A stretch of DNA of 23,094 nucleotides from Zygnema cylindricum (taxonomy: Eukaryota; Streptophyta; Zygnematophyceae; Zygnematales; Zygnemataceae). Location: positions 1 to 23,094 of the forward strand of contig JBBHKE010001252.1 in assembly GCA_037447655.1 (NCBI GenBank), written 5' to 3'. Under the pieces are notes generated by a model. That model saw only the letters and a list, made by a program, of their open reading frames with translations. It was not told the origin of the DNA and did not search any database. The translations under genes were made by a program, and so were the position numbers. How positions within the stretch are numbered: position 1 is the first letter of the stretch; each line of letters starts with the position of its first letter. Positions 1 to 9,317 of this stretch are shown one piece after another.

Positions 1-849
1 CAGAGTGAAAATGTAAAGATCTGATCTGGCTATTTGTCCTCTTCCTTCTCCCTACGCTAGAGTCCGTACAAAGTGGAATGAGGCCCTGGAACTCCTAGGA
101 GTGCAAATGTGCCGAAGTGGCACATGAGTTTGACATGCTCTCATTTCCTTAACTCTTGTGTAGAATGTACATTATGTATAAAATTGATCAATCCTAATTG
201 AACCAAATACCCAAAAGATATAGAAAACATCTAAATGATCAAGAAAACATCTAAAATGTATACATAGGGTTCACCTAAATATCTACTAACAAAAATCTAA
301 GTACTTCGATCAAAATTGTCTAGTAACAATATCTAGACCCTAAAAATCCGGGTGATATGTTTTACGTCTACATTCATAGGCGATCGTCCACACTAATATA
401 CTCAAAGATAACTATTCAAGCAGATACTAAAAAATCCACACTAAATATAGTAAATATCGAATAGTTGTGATCCAAAAATAATCTAAGTCATAGACTCAAA
501 TTCCTAAGACATACTAAAGCTTACTTTTCAATAGGGGAGTCCACGCTACACAAGGGTGTAATCGATGAGAGTTTTTGCGTCCCAAGGTGGGACTTATTGT
601 ATGCCAAAGTCAAAAGTGCAAAGATTATCCTAGAGGCTTCATATAAGCTGGACATTCTGTGTACCAATAAAGGTCACAAAATTACAAGTTATGGGCCCAC
701 CCACTAGGGTGCCCATTTTCAATGGAACAGGGTTCATTTATTAGGAAACCATGATGAGTCATTGTTTGAAAAACGGCTATAGGGCATTGTGAGTGGGCGT
801 GTGCGTCGGCCATCAGCAAAACAGGGAGTTCCACCAGGGTTTGGAGGAT
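1..849. other. AT-rich non-coding stretch
   Basis: I see no gene here. Positions about 170-530 are strongly AT-rich and have short echoes such as two nearby copies of agaaaacatctaaa (around 220-255). A small inverted repeat, gtgcc-gaagt-ggcac, lies near 110-125. The stretch could contain the degraded 5' LTR or leader of the copia element that follows, but I find no terminal TG...CA pair or clear primer-binding site to support that. Short open frames on either strand look like chance. Confidence 0.5.
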
Positions 850-1500
850 CTCGGTTCATTGAGGATTTGCACGGGCAAAAGAGGTAGAAGATGTTGGAGA
901 AAGCATCGTATTGGACACAAAGAAGGAGAAGGAAGGAGAACCACACCGATGGCTTGATCGGTTTCGGAGCGATTATGAGAAATTGAGGCAAAATGATTGT
1001 GAAATCTGGGATTTCCACAATACCGTGGCAACTCATTTTATTCATGGGCGTTTCAGTCAGGGAGTGGCTACACCTCATCTTCATGTGCACAGGGCTGATG
1101 AGTTAGGGGGGCTCTTGTCAACATTTACAAGAGTGGTACGATTCAGCAGCAAAGGCTGGCAGATGAGAATGTAGAGGCATATGTGTACAAAAGGGGAAAG
1201 ATGTTAGGTTTTTGTAATGACTTAGCCTGGTTATTTATGGAGTTGGAGAGTGCAAGGAAAAGGGAGACCAAAAAACAGAAGGCTAATAATTTGTTGAAGA
1301 AAATCCCAGATGTGTCAACAAGGTTCAAACTTGCCATATAAGCGATGGATCAGAAACTCCATTGTGGGAATGATTTCGGTTGAGGAAAGCAAAGTTGAGA
1401 TTCAGAGAGGAGGAAAGAGTGTTCAGGCATTGGCTGCTGGAACTAATTGGAGGGATAAGGATTCAAAGAAACCTTATGGAAACTTTGGAGAATGAGGAAG
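850..1500 (+). pseudogene. Probable copia gag remnant (unrecognised)
   Basis: Open pieces in different frames run through this stretch. One, at about 870-1174, contains RWLDRFRSDYEKLRQ and is rich in charged residues. A second, at about 1141-1335, contains LADENVEAYVYKRGKM followed by a lysine-rich stretch ending near KKIPDVSTRFKLAI. It lies where gag should be, just upstream of copia protease, and its helical, charged character fits a capsid remnant. I see no CCHC zinc knuckle, which copia gags usually carry near the C-terminus, so it is either destroyed or this is not gag. A captured host fragment cannot be excluded. Confidence 0.4.
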
Positions 1501-1639
1501 GGGAAATCAATCGGCCGGACTTGGATTTAGGCCTTTGAAGGGGCTTTGTCATTTTTAAGAAGCCACGACATTACATGGCGGATTTTTCTAAACTGACAGA
1601 GTTGAGATTGAACAAGAAATAGGTCAAATAACCATCCTC

Positions 1640-2035
1640 AAGGAAAAAGAAGGCATTTGTGGTAACACAAGTTATCGGAGAGGATTCCGATGAGGACGAT
1701 GGAGAATTCCTCTTCAAGGAGGAGCTGGAGGTGAAAGGTGAGTGGGAGATTCCAAGGAGGCAAAAGTGTGCTTTTGGTGGAGTTAGAGAAGCTCTTGAAG
1801 AAGGATGGATTATTAATTGAGGAGCTTCTATGCGTATGTGTAGAGAAAAACAATCGTTTACCAAAATGATAAAGATCCCTACTGTAGAGATAGAGTTTGG
1901 GGATGGGAGAATAGTGACCACAAATTTAGTGGGATCAGTGGATCTCAGAGTCTTACTTGATGGTAAGATATCTATAGTCACTTTCTCCGATGTTTTTTTT
2001 ATTCCAAAGTTGAACTAAAATCATATCTCTACGTC
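1640..2035 (+). pseudogene. Copia aspartic protease remnant
   Basis: An acidic lead-in (GEDSDEDDGEFLF) runs into the copia protease signature. The expected W-x-D-S-G-A/T-x-x-H-M-C appears as WIIN, a TGA stop at 1818-1820, then GASMRMC. The catalytic aspartate codon is therefore AAT (Asn, 1815-1817) and the following serine is a stop. Downstream, FTKMIKIPTVEIEFGDGRI and FSDVFFIPKLN match the conserved 'GDG...DVlyiPkLn' part of copia polyproteins. Loss of both D and S in the active site means it is inactive whatever happens elsewhere. Another stop (TAA, about 2016) follows the PKLN motif. Confidence 0.8.
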
Positions 2036-2149
2036 GGTCTTATATGATAAGGGGTTTGAGACTAGTACTAAGAAATGAGTCTTTGTTGCTAGCTATAAGA
2101 ATGAAGTGTACTTCACAGCTGTAACGGGTAGCCAAATAAAGTTTAGGCT

Positions 2150-2760
2150 GAATTTCAGTAATAGAAAGACGGGAGTTTACTATGCTGGTGTAAGTGATTT
2201 GATGATGTGGCATAAAAGATTAAAACATGTGCATCTAGATAGATTGAAGAAAATGAAGAAAAAATGGGTGTAGTTGAGGGAATATATTCTGGAGATAATG
2301 AGACTTTGGATGATTGTAGTGGGTGTGCTCAAAGAAAAGCCTACGGATTGCCTTTTCCAAAAATCGCAACATATAAGGGTGAAAAGGTTTTAGATTTAGT
2401 TCATATTGACATACGAGGGTGGGCCAAAGTGCCATCAGTTGGAGGGAAAAGATTTATGCTTACTATCACGGATGATTGGTCTAGATACTCTAGAGTATAT
2501 TTCTTGAAAAACAAATCTGAGGCTTCGGCTTATTTTAAGGAGTATAAAGCATGGAGTGAAAATCTTTATGAGACACCTATAAAGAGAGTGAGGAGTGATA
2601 ATGGGGGGGAATTCATTTCTATTGAGTTTGAGGATTATTTCAAAGGGAAAGGGTTTCAACACCAAAAGATTGTACCATAGAACCCAACACAGAACGCTGT
2701 TGCCGAGAGACTAAATCAGACATTAAGTGATAGTGCCTGTAGCATGTTGGTAGATAAAAA
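2150..2760 (+). pseudogene. Copia integrase remnant (GAG-pre-integrase plus core)
   Basis: The zinc-binding part shows WHKRLKHVHLDRLKKM (2213-2260) in one frame and then CSGCAQRK in another, giving the H-H-C-C set across a frameshift near 2262. The core follows: the first catalytic Asp lies in VHIDIRGW (about 2408), then TITDDWSRYSRVYF, and the second Asp in RSDNGGEF (codon 2597). The third residue, Glu in AERLNQTL, is at 2705-2707, beyond an in-frame TAG at 2678-2680 that replaces a codon between VP and NPTQN. All three DDE residues are thus visible but split by the stop. The motif set is typical of plant copia integrases. Confidence 0.9.
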
Positions 2761-2814
2761 AATAAGGAAAAGTTTTTGGCAAAAGCTATGAATTGTACTA
2801 ACTATCTCAAAAAT

Positions 2815-3420
2815 AGAGTCATTACGTAGGCGGTAAAAGGACAAACACCTTATTAAAGATGGAACGGGAGAAAACCGAATATTTCACACTTAAAGGTGTT
2901 TGGAAGTCAAGGGTTTATTCTAAACACAAAAAAATCTAATTGGAAATTAGATGGAAGAGGAAAGTCGGGATACTTATTCGGTTATGATCAAAATGTAAAA
3001 GCGTATATAGTTTATGATCTCGAAAGAGAAGACATATTTTTAGTAAAACACTTGGTAGTTATGGATGAAAAAAAGTCCACATATCCCTTTAAGTATACCA
3101 AACCGGTCAGAATTAGAATTGAATCCGAAAATGAGTTAGAGTCAGATTCTTCTAACCAAACTCCAGTTCAGCCTGACCTAGTAGAAAAAGAGAAAAATCT
3201 AACCGAGAGTGACCCTCTCTTGGAGTCAGATTTCCAATTTAAACCGAGGAGGCAAACAAGGAAAGACCGGAAATGGATGATGAACCTCAAAAGATGGACT
3301 CCACGGATAGGGGAGAAGATGAAGTCGTTCGGAGAAATCCAAGATTACCCTCTATCCCAGCATCAAAGTTTGAAGGAGGAACGAGAGGCAGCAAAAAACT
3401 TCAAGAGAGACAAGTGAACA
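2815..3420 (+). pseudogene. Copia integrase C-terminus and linker to RT
   Basis: Residues such as GYLFGYDQNVKAYIVYDLE and VKHLVVMDEKK match the integrase C-terminal region of copia, where 'G...GY....kaYr.yd' and 'v.fdE' patterns are usual. After this comes a hydrophilic, low-complexity linker rich in S, E, Q and P (for example ESENELESDSSNQTPVQPD), then a basic stretch (KPRRQTRKDRKW). The frame opens at about 2896 and stops at 3415-3417. A second frame from 3273 overlaps and carries on into RT, showing an indel within the linker. Confidence 0.75.
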
Positions 3421-3429
3421 ACAAGGTAA

Positions 3430-4330
3430 CTAAGATGTCACATTTAAGCGAACCCCAGACTTACTCAGAGGCAATTAATTGTCCGGAAAATAGTAGATGG
3501 GTGACAACCATTAATGATGAGATGGCTTCCATTATAGAAAACAAACACATGGGAGTTGGTGGATTGTCCACCGGAAAGAAAGCCGATAGGATCCAAGTGG
3601 GTATTTAAGTTGAAATTCAATCCCGATAACACTATTGAGCAATACAAGGTCAGATTAGTGGCAAAGCGATTCACACAGAAGGAGGGAATCAATTATGGGG
3701 AGACTTTCGCTTTGGGTGTTAAATTTCCCTCCGTCCGGATTCTACTATGTCTAGCGGCAGCGGAAGACATGGAAGTGCACCTAGTTGACATCAAATTTGC
3801 TAATTAGAAGAAGAGATCTTCATGCGATAGCCGAAAAGATTTGTGGAGAAAGGAGAAGAAAGTAAGGTGTGCAGATTGATATAGTCCATTTACAGACTAA
3901 AGCAAGCTCCACGCCAATGGAATTTGAAACTCCACGAGTTTCTGACAAGTTAAAGATATATACAACTCAGTTCGAATCATTCCATCTATCTATTTGAAGA
4001 TGAGGAAAGTGTAATTTTCATTGCTATCTATGTTGATGATTTGCTTGTTTGGAGTAAAATAATGGAGAAAATTAATGGATTGAAAAAGCATCTAAAGAGT
4101 ATATTTGAAATGAAGAATTTGGCAGAGGAAAAGTACATATTGGAGATTCAAATAGAAAGGGATAGAGAGAAGAAAACAATTAGACTAACTCAAAAAGAAG
4201 CGATTAGAAGTATTCTTGAAAAATTTCAAAGGGATAAAGCAAATAGTTGTATGACTCTAATGGACTTAAAGAAGGTAAATGAGGGTAACTCGGAAAAAAG
4301 AGTCGTGATCTTAGATATGAGTTAGGACTT
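3430..4330 (+). pseudogene. Copia reverse transcriptase remnant
   Basis: RT begins with SEPQTYSEAINCPENSRW and 'TINDEMASI', the conserved opening of copia RT. A frameshift near 3555 moves reading to ERKPIGSKWVFKLKFNPDN and VRLVAKRFTQKEGINYGETF, all standard copia RT blocks. The next block (VHLVDIKFAN, about 3775) corresponds to the 'D-V-K-T-A-F-L-N-G' catalytic motif and ends in a TAG stop. The YVDD box is intact at 4029-4040 and is followed by LLVWSKIMEKINGLKKHLKS and the thumb-like FEMKNLAEEKYILEIQIERD. Several stops between 3805 and 4000 and a frame change make it non-functional. Confidence 0.92.
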
Positions 4331-4339
4331 GAGGAAAGC

Positions 4340-4856
4340 AAGTTCATGCAAACTATTCCGTACATACAAGTTGTCGGTAGTTTGACCTATTTTATGAACT
4401 CTACTCATCTTGATATAGCAGCAGCTGTGGGGATATTAAGTAGGAGTCTGAATGATCTAAGGAAGAAAGATTAGGAAGCGGCCAAAAGAGTCATGCGATA
4501 CTTGATAGGTATGAGAGATTTGTGGTTGCATATAAGAGGGGATAATAGTGACATCACCACTTGAAGTGATGTCAGTTATGGGGATGCTCCTACGAGGAGG
4601 TGTGCTTTTGGGTATGTATTGTATATTGGGAATGTGGCTGTTGTTGGAGCAGCAAGCAACAAAAAGTGATTGCTCCGTCCACCATAGAGGGTGAGTATAT
4701 GGCTTCTAATTCGACTGTGAAATAATTAATGTGGGTGAAATCTTTGCTTCAAGAATTGGGATATAAGAAGAATGGAGTGCAAAAGATATTTTGTGACAAT
4801 CAATCTAAGATTGCAATTGCAGCAAATCTCAAGCATCACTTTAAAGGAAAACATAT
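4340..4856 (+). pseudogene. Copia RNase H remnant, 3'-truncated
   Basis: The stretch encodes, in broken frames, PYIQVVGSLTYFMNSTHLDIA (RT-RNase H connection), then SDVSYGDAPTRRCAFGYVLY (the 'SDaDyAGd...S..Gyvf' block of copia RNase H), and MWVKSLLQELGY followed by FCDNQSKIAIAAN and HHFKGKHM. The last matches the family's closing 'cDNqsA...H.r.KHId' motif. Stops interrupt it at about 4472, 4561 and 4668 and elsewhere. Reading is lost just after KHM, where the sequence joins the gypsy fragment, so the copia C-terminal end, 3' LTR and target-site duplication are missing. Confidence 0.88.
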
Positions 4857-5330
4857 GGCCCATACCGCCGCCACTAATTCCCCGTGATAGCTGCTGTAAT
4901 TCCCCTCTGCTCGATTATTACTCTTACTGGCGTAAGCTACCACATATTCGGCCCCAACATCATCTAGTTGGGCTAAAACATCTCCTAATCCAAACCGGCT
5001 CCAATCGGTGTAACGGAGGAATGGCCTTTGGTGATCAGGTATTCTGAGCACTGGGTGTTGCTTCAGGGAATCCTTCAAGAACTGGAAGGCAATCTGTTGC
5101 TCCTCTGTCCACTGCCACTCCTGGTCCTTCCGCAGCAACTAGTTGAGAGGCTGAGCGTGGCTGCTAAATTAAGGGATGAATCACCGATAATAGTTAGCCA
5201 AGCCTAAAAATGTGTAGAGTGCAAAGACGTCCTAAGGAGGGGGAAGGGCATCAAGGGTTGCAACCTTCACCATATGGGGACCCACTGTCCCGGGGGTAAC
5301 TTCGTGTCCCAGGTCAATAATTTTCTACAC
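4857..5330 (-). pseudogene. Gypsy fragment 'copy 3': end of RT and start of RNase H
   Basis: Read on the minus strand, this matches codons of copy 2 from about 17818 to 18295. It opens with KIIDLGHEVTPGTVGPHM, then TFLGLANYYR, and an uninterrupted reading (5138 to about 4860) with RKDQEWQW, LRYTDWSRFGLGDVLAQL and YSSYHGELVAAVWAI. The RNase H first Asp (YTDW) and the Glu of HGEL are both present. There are stops near the RT thumb. It ends at 4857 against the copia RNase H remnant and at 5330 exactly where copy 1's LTR ends, so it is probably the host of a nested insertion. It is a separate copy, since copies 1 and 2 each have their own version of this region. Confidence 0.88.
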
Positions 5331-5614
5331 TGTCGAGCGTGATCGAGGATTCCAAGGGAAGGGCCCACTTTCCGGACTGGTAGGCCTCGGAGTCCTACAA
5401 AGAACCCACCAATGCAAAGGCTTCCCATAATTATGATCATGCCCACTACTGCCCCCATCCATCCCATAGATATGAATGCACAAATAGGAAGGGCAGAAGG
5501 GCCGGGAATAGGAATGAGTGCATGGGAAGGCGAAAAGATCTCCCCTCCCCCTTCCTTTCCCCATCACTCCGAGGAAAAGGGGTTGGGTTTCTGGTTTATC
5601 GAGTCGGTGCCCCA
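5331..5614 (-). repeat. 3' LTR of gypsy copy 1 (284 bp)
   Basis: On the minus strand it begins TGGGGCACCG directly after the polypurine tract and ends ACGCTCGACA, so the termini are TG...CA. The LTR after copy 2 begins TGGGGATATC and ends ACGCTCGACA and is 283 bp, so the two agree in both ends and in length. Internal blocks such as atgggaggg/atgggatgg and the tail ggcccctccc...cgctcgaca also correspond, but the copies have diverged a good deal in between. The sequence after the CA is unrelated to what follows copy 2's LTR, which supports this as the true element end. Confidence 0.8.
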
Positions 5615-5627
5615 ATTTCCCCCCCTA
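5615..5627 (-). promoter_or_regulatory. Polypurine tract of copy 1
   Basis: A run of G followed by AAA and T lies immediately before the LTR start on the minus strand. This is where plus-strand DNA synthesis is primed in LTR retrotransposons. The same purine run precedes the LTR of copy 2 at 20149-20163. Confidence 0.75.
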
Positions 5628-5663
5628 AACCGTGACTAAGAAAAAGAAATAATTACCCTCCTT

Positions 5664-5811
5664 ATTCATATTTCCCGCAGAATCAAGGACTAGGGGATGG
5701 GGAGCGTGGTTCCCACGAGGAGGGGAGACAAGCTGGATGCCAACAGTGACCGCACTGATTACAGACCACGATGTCATGCTGCGGGGAGGACAGGTTGCAG
5801 GATGATAAACA
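5664..5811 (-). pseudogene. PHD zinc finger at integrase C-terminus (copy 1)
   Basis: Read on the minus strand in the same frame as the end of integrase, the sequence gives CLSSC (5797-5811), then DIVVCNQCGHCWHPACLP. This supplies a Cys pair, C-x2-C, His four residues later, then C, as in a C4HC3 PHD finger. The closing 'W-x-C-x2-C' is damaged: the Trp is a TGA stop, followed by FCGKY where the last Cys is Tyr. The first Cys pair is spaced C-x3-C instead of the usual C-x2-C. Because it continues integrase in frame here, the PHD finger is a true C-terminal extension of pol. PHD fingers bind histone H3 tails; that role here is inferred from the family. Confidence 0.8.
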
Positions 5812-5864
5812 GGAAAGAGGATCGGCGAAGTAAGTGAAGTGGAAAGTGGGTTTGTCTTCTAATC

Positions 5865-7200
5865 CTCAGAGGTGGCAAGGGGCCACATTGATCTGATTCT
5901 CTTTATTTCTCCGACCATCTTTCCCCTACAAAGTTCGAACTCCCTTGCTTGAAACTTTCACCACCTTCAAAATCACCCGTCTGGCAAAGATGTTAAGCGT
6001 ATCCTTCTTCTGTTGCATTCGATACACAAAGTCTCCCGGCATAAATTGTCCCTGTCGGGCACATAATTTCCCCTTCGACGCTGGGAATACCACAATTGAT
6101 CCTGGTGTTGTGCCACCTGTAAATTCCACATGGCAAGAGGTATCTCTTGAGGGAAAATTTTGGCACGGTCGGCGATCAGTTTTTCGACAATTCCCTTGTC
6201 ATCCATTTCAGGGAAGACCACCGCTTAGGCCGAAGCAACCCCGAGCAGAATAGGATGTCGTCCGAATAAAATGAAGTAAGGACTATAAGAGTGGAGAGAA
6301 GCCTGTCTGCTGAATATGTATCCCATGGCAATCCAAGGCACCCTTTTGTCCCACTCTCCCAAGTCCTCTTCAACTGCATATTTTCGTAGTGACCGCTTCA
6401 CTGTCTGTACGCACCTTTCGGCCAAACCGTCGGCTTGAGGGTGGTCACGACTGGTAAGTCGATGGTCGATGAGGCATTTCTCCAAAATATTGGTAAATTC
6501 TCGGGCGAATTCCGATCCCTGGTCGGTCAGAACCTCTGCTGGCGCTCCAAATTGTGACAAGACTCTGTGCAAGAAGGCGTCAGCAATGGACTTGGACTCC
6601 TTTTGGGGTAGGATTACAAGCTCTATCCATTTTGAGAAATGTTTAATCATGACCAGGACGAAACAATTCCCACGTCGGCTGGTTGGAAGAGGTCCCAAAA
6701 GATTGAAAGACCACTGATAAAACATTCTCTGGATAGGAAGAGAATGAAGCTCAGTCCCGCCTTTTTTATCAAAAGATGCATTAACTTGTTCGCAGGAAGA
6801 GCAAGTCTGTACAATTCGGTTGACTTAGGCCCGCAACCCGTGCCACCAATAAAGAACCTGTAGCTAGGGAAGTGGTCCACTTTTGTTCGAAGTGTCCGCA
6901 TTGCTTATGGAGATTGGTAATCAGAGTTTCTCGATCTGATCGAGGAGGAACTACTTTCCTCGTACCGTCTGACCATTTTCGGAGGAGAACGCCTCGGTCC
7001 CATTCATACGCCGCCATCCGGGTCTCAACTCGGGACAATTGAACTCCAGCCAAAGGGGGAAGAGGGGATCCCTGCTGGATAGATTGGAGAGCTTCGGAGT
7101 CATTCCAGATGTCTTTCCGTCCGGCTCCTATTAGTGACTGCCCCTCAACATCTGTTGCAAAAGTTGACAATGCCCCCATAAATGAAGGAAGTCAAATTAA
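5865..7200 (-). pseudogene. Gypsy integrase (copy 1)
   Basis: The zinc region shows LHKQCGH (about 6890-6915) and a degraded C-x2-C part. The core, read from 6725 downwards, contains QWSFNLLGPLPTSRRGN, where the first catalytic Asp is Asn (6702-6704; copy 2 has SLDFLGP). The second Asp, in LTDQGSEF (6522-6524), and the Glu of GLAERC (6417-6419) are intact. The rest of the core reads on to GRHPILL (about 6240), then the frame shifts. The C-terminal domain (DRAKIFPQE, QHQDQLWYSQRR, and VVKVSSKG, 5945-6220) is the SH3-like DNA-binding part and leads into the PHD finger. With the first acidic residue gone it could not join DNA. Confidence 0.92.
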
Positions 7201-7214
7201 GGCGGAGGATGCTT

Positions 7215-7724
7215 GAATGAGTCCCACACTAATTTCCGGGTCTTCGTCACGCTGAGCGCCGGTGGAATCTAGTGTAGAAAGATCAAGGTTTCGGCTAAGT
7301 CTGTCGGCATTTCCATGGATTTCCCTTGCTCGGTGGACAATGTTGAAATCATATTCCTACAGGATAAACACCCATCTCGCGAGTTTGCCGGTCAACTTAC
7401 TATTTCCATGATCCATTTCAGGGGTTGGTGGTCGGTAATCAGTGTGAAATGGACCCCGTACAAATAAGGCTTGAAATGTTGGATGGCCCAAACAGCCGCC
7501 ACAAGCTCCCCATGATAATTGCTATAATTCTCCTCAGCTCGGTTGTTGCTCCGACTGGCGTAAGCTACCACTTACTCGGCCCCGGCGTCGTCAACTTGAG
7601 CCAAAACAGCTCCCAATCCAAACCTACTCCAATTAGTGTAAAGAAGGAAAGGCCTCTAGTGATCCGGCATTCGAAGCACTGGGTGCTACTTAAGGGCATC
7701 CTTTAGTAATTGGAAAGAGATTTG
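7215..7724 (-). pseudogene. Gypsy RNase H (copy 1)
   Basis: Minus-strand reading shows LLYTNWSRFGLGAVLAQV, AYASRSNNRAEENYSNYHGE, LVAAVWAIQHFKPYLYGV and LITDHQPLKWIM, the standard gypsy RNase H blocks. The first catalytic Asp (YTDW in copies 2 and 3) is Asn here; the Glu of HGEL and the Asp of ITD remain. TAG stops interrupt the lead-in, at least one looking like a CAG/CAA to TAG change, and a TAA follows GAE. The tail towards integrase (about 7215-7400) is weakly conserved. Confidence 0.85.
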
Positions 7725-8640
7725 TTATTCCTCGGCCCACTGCCCGTCTTGATCTTTCCGCAAGAGCTTAAATAGGGGCTGGGCGTGACTACTGAACTCG
7801 GGAATAAACCGGCGATAGTAGTTAGTCAGGCCCAGAAATGTGTGCAAGGCAGAAATGTCCTGCGGGGGAGGATAAGAGTCCTGGGTTGCAACCTTAACCA
7901 TATGGGGACCCACTGTCCCAGGAGTCACCTCATGTCCGAGGTAAATAATTTTTTGCACCCTAAAAATACCCTTTCCCGGGTGACATTTCAAACCCGCTGC
8001 TTGAAGAGCCCGGAGAACGATCTCGATATGCTCTAAGTGTTCTTCAAAGGTCTAGAAGAATATCATCACATCGTTGATGTAGCACCAAGCAAAATTGATT
8101 CCTCGGAGCGCTTCGTCCATGGATTGTTGGAACTTGGCTGGTGCATTTTTCAGTCCGAAGGGCATGTAAATCCACTCATAAAGTCGGGATCCTGCCCAAA
8201 ATGCCGTTCTCTTCCGGTGTTTTGGTTCAATGGCAATCTGGTGGAATCCCTTCTTCATGTCCAGGGTGGAGAAGATAGTGGCTCCAACAAGAGAGTCAAA
8301 TATCTCTTCCGAGGTTGGCATTAGATACCGGTCAGGAATGGTGGCCGTGTTCAGCATGCGATAATCCCCACACATTCGGAAGTCCACAGTTTTCCCGGAT
8401 AAGTCCTTCTTAGGAGGGAGAACAGTGGGGGAAGCAAACCCATGGAGTCCGATACTTTCCTGAACCAACCCGGCGTCCACCAAAGTTTGGACTTTTGCGG
8501 TAATAAACTCCTTTTCCTTGAAGCTTAGGGGATACTGTTTCTGCCAGACAGTTGCGGTTTCGTCGATCAAGTCAATCCGAAAGGGGGTTCCTTTGAAGAT
8601 TCCGACATCTATTTCTGACCGTGAGAAAACCTGATTGTTT
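7725..8640 (-). pseudogene. Gypsy reverse transcriptase (copy 1)
   Basis: The stretch 8570-8052 is open and carries the whole finger-palm region: FITAKVQTLVDAGLV, HGFASPTVLPPKKD, DFRMCGDYRMLNTATI, STLDMKKGFHQIAIEP (first catalytic Asp) and YMPFGLKNAPAKFQ. The YxDD box is YIND at 8070-8081 where copy 2 has YIDD, so one metal-binding Asp is lost. The ancestral codon pair ATC-GAC would change to ATC-AAC by a single CpG-to-CpA step. After a stop at about 8052, the connection region continues in another frame (7991-7725) with LKCHPGKGIF, YLGHEVTPGTVGPHM and FLGLTNYYRRFIPEF. It overlaps nothing and is followed by RNase H. Confidence 0.93.
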
Positions 8641-9052
8641 CTGGCCTAGAGTTCTGATAGCTTCTCTTTTTGCTGTGGGTCCAGCTGCTCCCCTAGAGTC
8701 CAGTCCATTTTTCGCGGCTCAATCGCAGCCCAAGCTTCCGGTGGTCTCCCCCAGAGGTTGATGTCGAAATCTAGCCTAACCTGCGGATCCGCCTCTACTC
8801 CTCCGGATAATACTTTACTGCTGATAACTTCCACTAAGCTGTCACCTTTTGAATTACTGCCCCCCCCCCCACTCAAGGAACTTTTAGGTGTAGAATTTTT
8901 CTCCTCTCTCTCCACCCCTGAATATGCAAAGTTGCTTGCATAGACAACAATTTAGGAACTTGAAGGTAACTTTTGCGTGTATCTAGAGAATGGAGACTTT
9001 AATAGGCAAAAGCGTGTTTTGTAACCCATGTAATGGCATTCAAATCCAGGCT
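8641..9052 (-). pseudogene. DNMT-RT linker of gypsy pol (copy 1)
   Basis: The part at 8646-8915 reads openly with SKGDSLVEVISSKVLSGG, DFDINLWGRPPEAW and KMDWTLGEQLDPQQ. Copy 2 has the same blocks at 16900-17120, though split by a one-base shift. It is hydrophilic and serine/glycine-rich, as expected of a flexible polyprotein linker with a possible cleavage site. The stretch 8952-9052 differs from copy 2 and has no clear reading. It lies between the end of the DNMT and RT, so it fixes the order DNMT-RT in this copy too. Confidence 0.7.
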
Positions 9053-9317
9053 CTATCCTATTAAGCTGCACCTCTGTGGGTCTGAAATACCTGGTGCGGC
9101 CGTGGTTTCCGGATGGAATCCCATGGCTTGTTCTCGTTCCGAAATGGTCGGTTCCGTCCAAATTACTGCCTTCCTGTCAAAAATCATCCCCGCTGCTCCT
9201 TGCCGGTAGGCGTGACTGTGGGGGTGTGAGACCAACGTGGGGAGGGATCGGCGTGGATATCAGGGTGTATTGCATCGGAAGAAATGAGATCGATCCGGTT
9301 GTAATACAGATGTTGTC
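9053..9317 (-). pseudogene. C-terminal part of retrotransposon DNMT (copy 1)
   Basis: Read on the minus strand, HFFRCN, a stop, then SLPTLVSHPHSHAYRQGA, AGMIFDRKAVIWTEPTI, SEREQAMGF and SDPQRCSL line up with PFFRCN through LQRCRL of the copy 2 methyltransferase (16480-16750). The T-P-T-I-x-E-x-x-x-x-M-G-F block is the motif IX/X region of cytosine-5 methyltransferases. The match runs back to the codons for TTSV (copy 2 IATQV) and then stops at 9317, where copy 2's leader starts. Motifs I, IV, VI and VIII are therefore absent from this copy. It matters because it shows the methyltransferase in a second, independently decayed element. Confidence 0.85.

Larger units (their letters stand above)
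850..4856 (+). mobile_element. Decayed Ty1/copia LTR retrotransposon, internal region
   Basis: Recognisable pol pieces follow in the Ty1/copia order protease, integrase, RT, RNase H; integrase before RT separates copia from gypsy. Every domain is broken by stops or frameshifts. Neither LTR is recognised. The 3' end is cut inside RNase H at about 4856, where sequence switches to a minus-strand gypsy fragment. The element is AT-richer than the gypsy copies beside it, which fits a different family and a separate history. Plant-like motifs (GAG-pre-integrase WHKRL, integrase DDWSRYS, RT YVDD) make the class call firm. The exact left boundary is uncertain. Confidence 0.9.
5331..9317 (-). mobile_element. 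Ty3/gypsy element 'copy 1', 5'-truncated, with DNMT and PHD domains
   Basis: Reading 9317 down to 5331, the order is C-terminal DNMT, linker, RT, RNase H, integrase, PHD finger, polypurine tract and 3' LTR. This is the same order as copy 2, in which it can be followed domain by domain. RT before integrase identifies Ty3/gypsy. The 3' end stops precisely at the CA of a TG...CA LTR. The 5' end is lost within the DNMT at 9317, where the head of copy 2 begins. Many stops, plus Asn for catalytic Asp in RT, RNase H and integrase, show that it is dead. It is visibly more decayed than copy 2. Confidence 0.92.

Noticed and set aside
1-849. Copia 5' LTR
   Set aside because: Possible by position, but there is no repeat partner in the window (the 3' end is lost), no clear TG...CA and no primer site, so it is left unassigned.
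734-1090. 118-codon minus-strand open frame near the left end
   Set aside because: No recognisable motif, biased composition, and overlap with the gag-like plus-strand reading.
5945-6253. Plus-strand open frames within copy 1 (also 8037-8324, 7425-7706 and 6469-6717)
   Set aside because: They are antisense to integrase, RT and RNase H, which are recognised on the minus strand; no domain is seen in the plus-strand readings.
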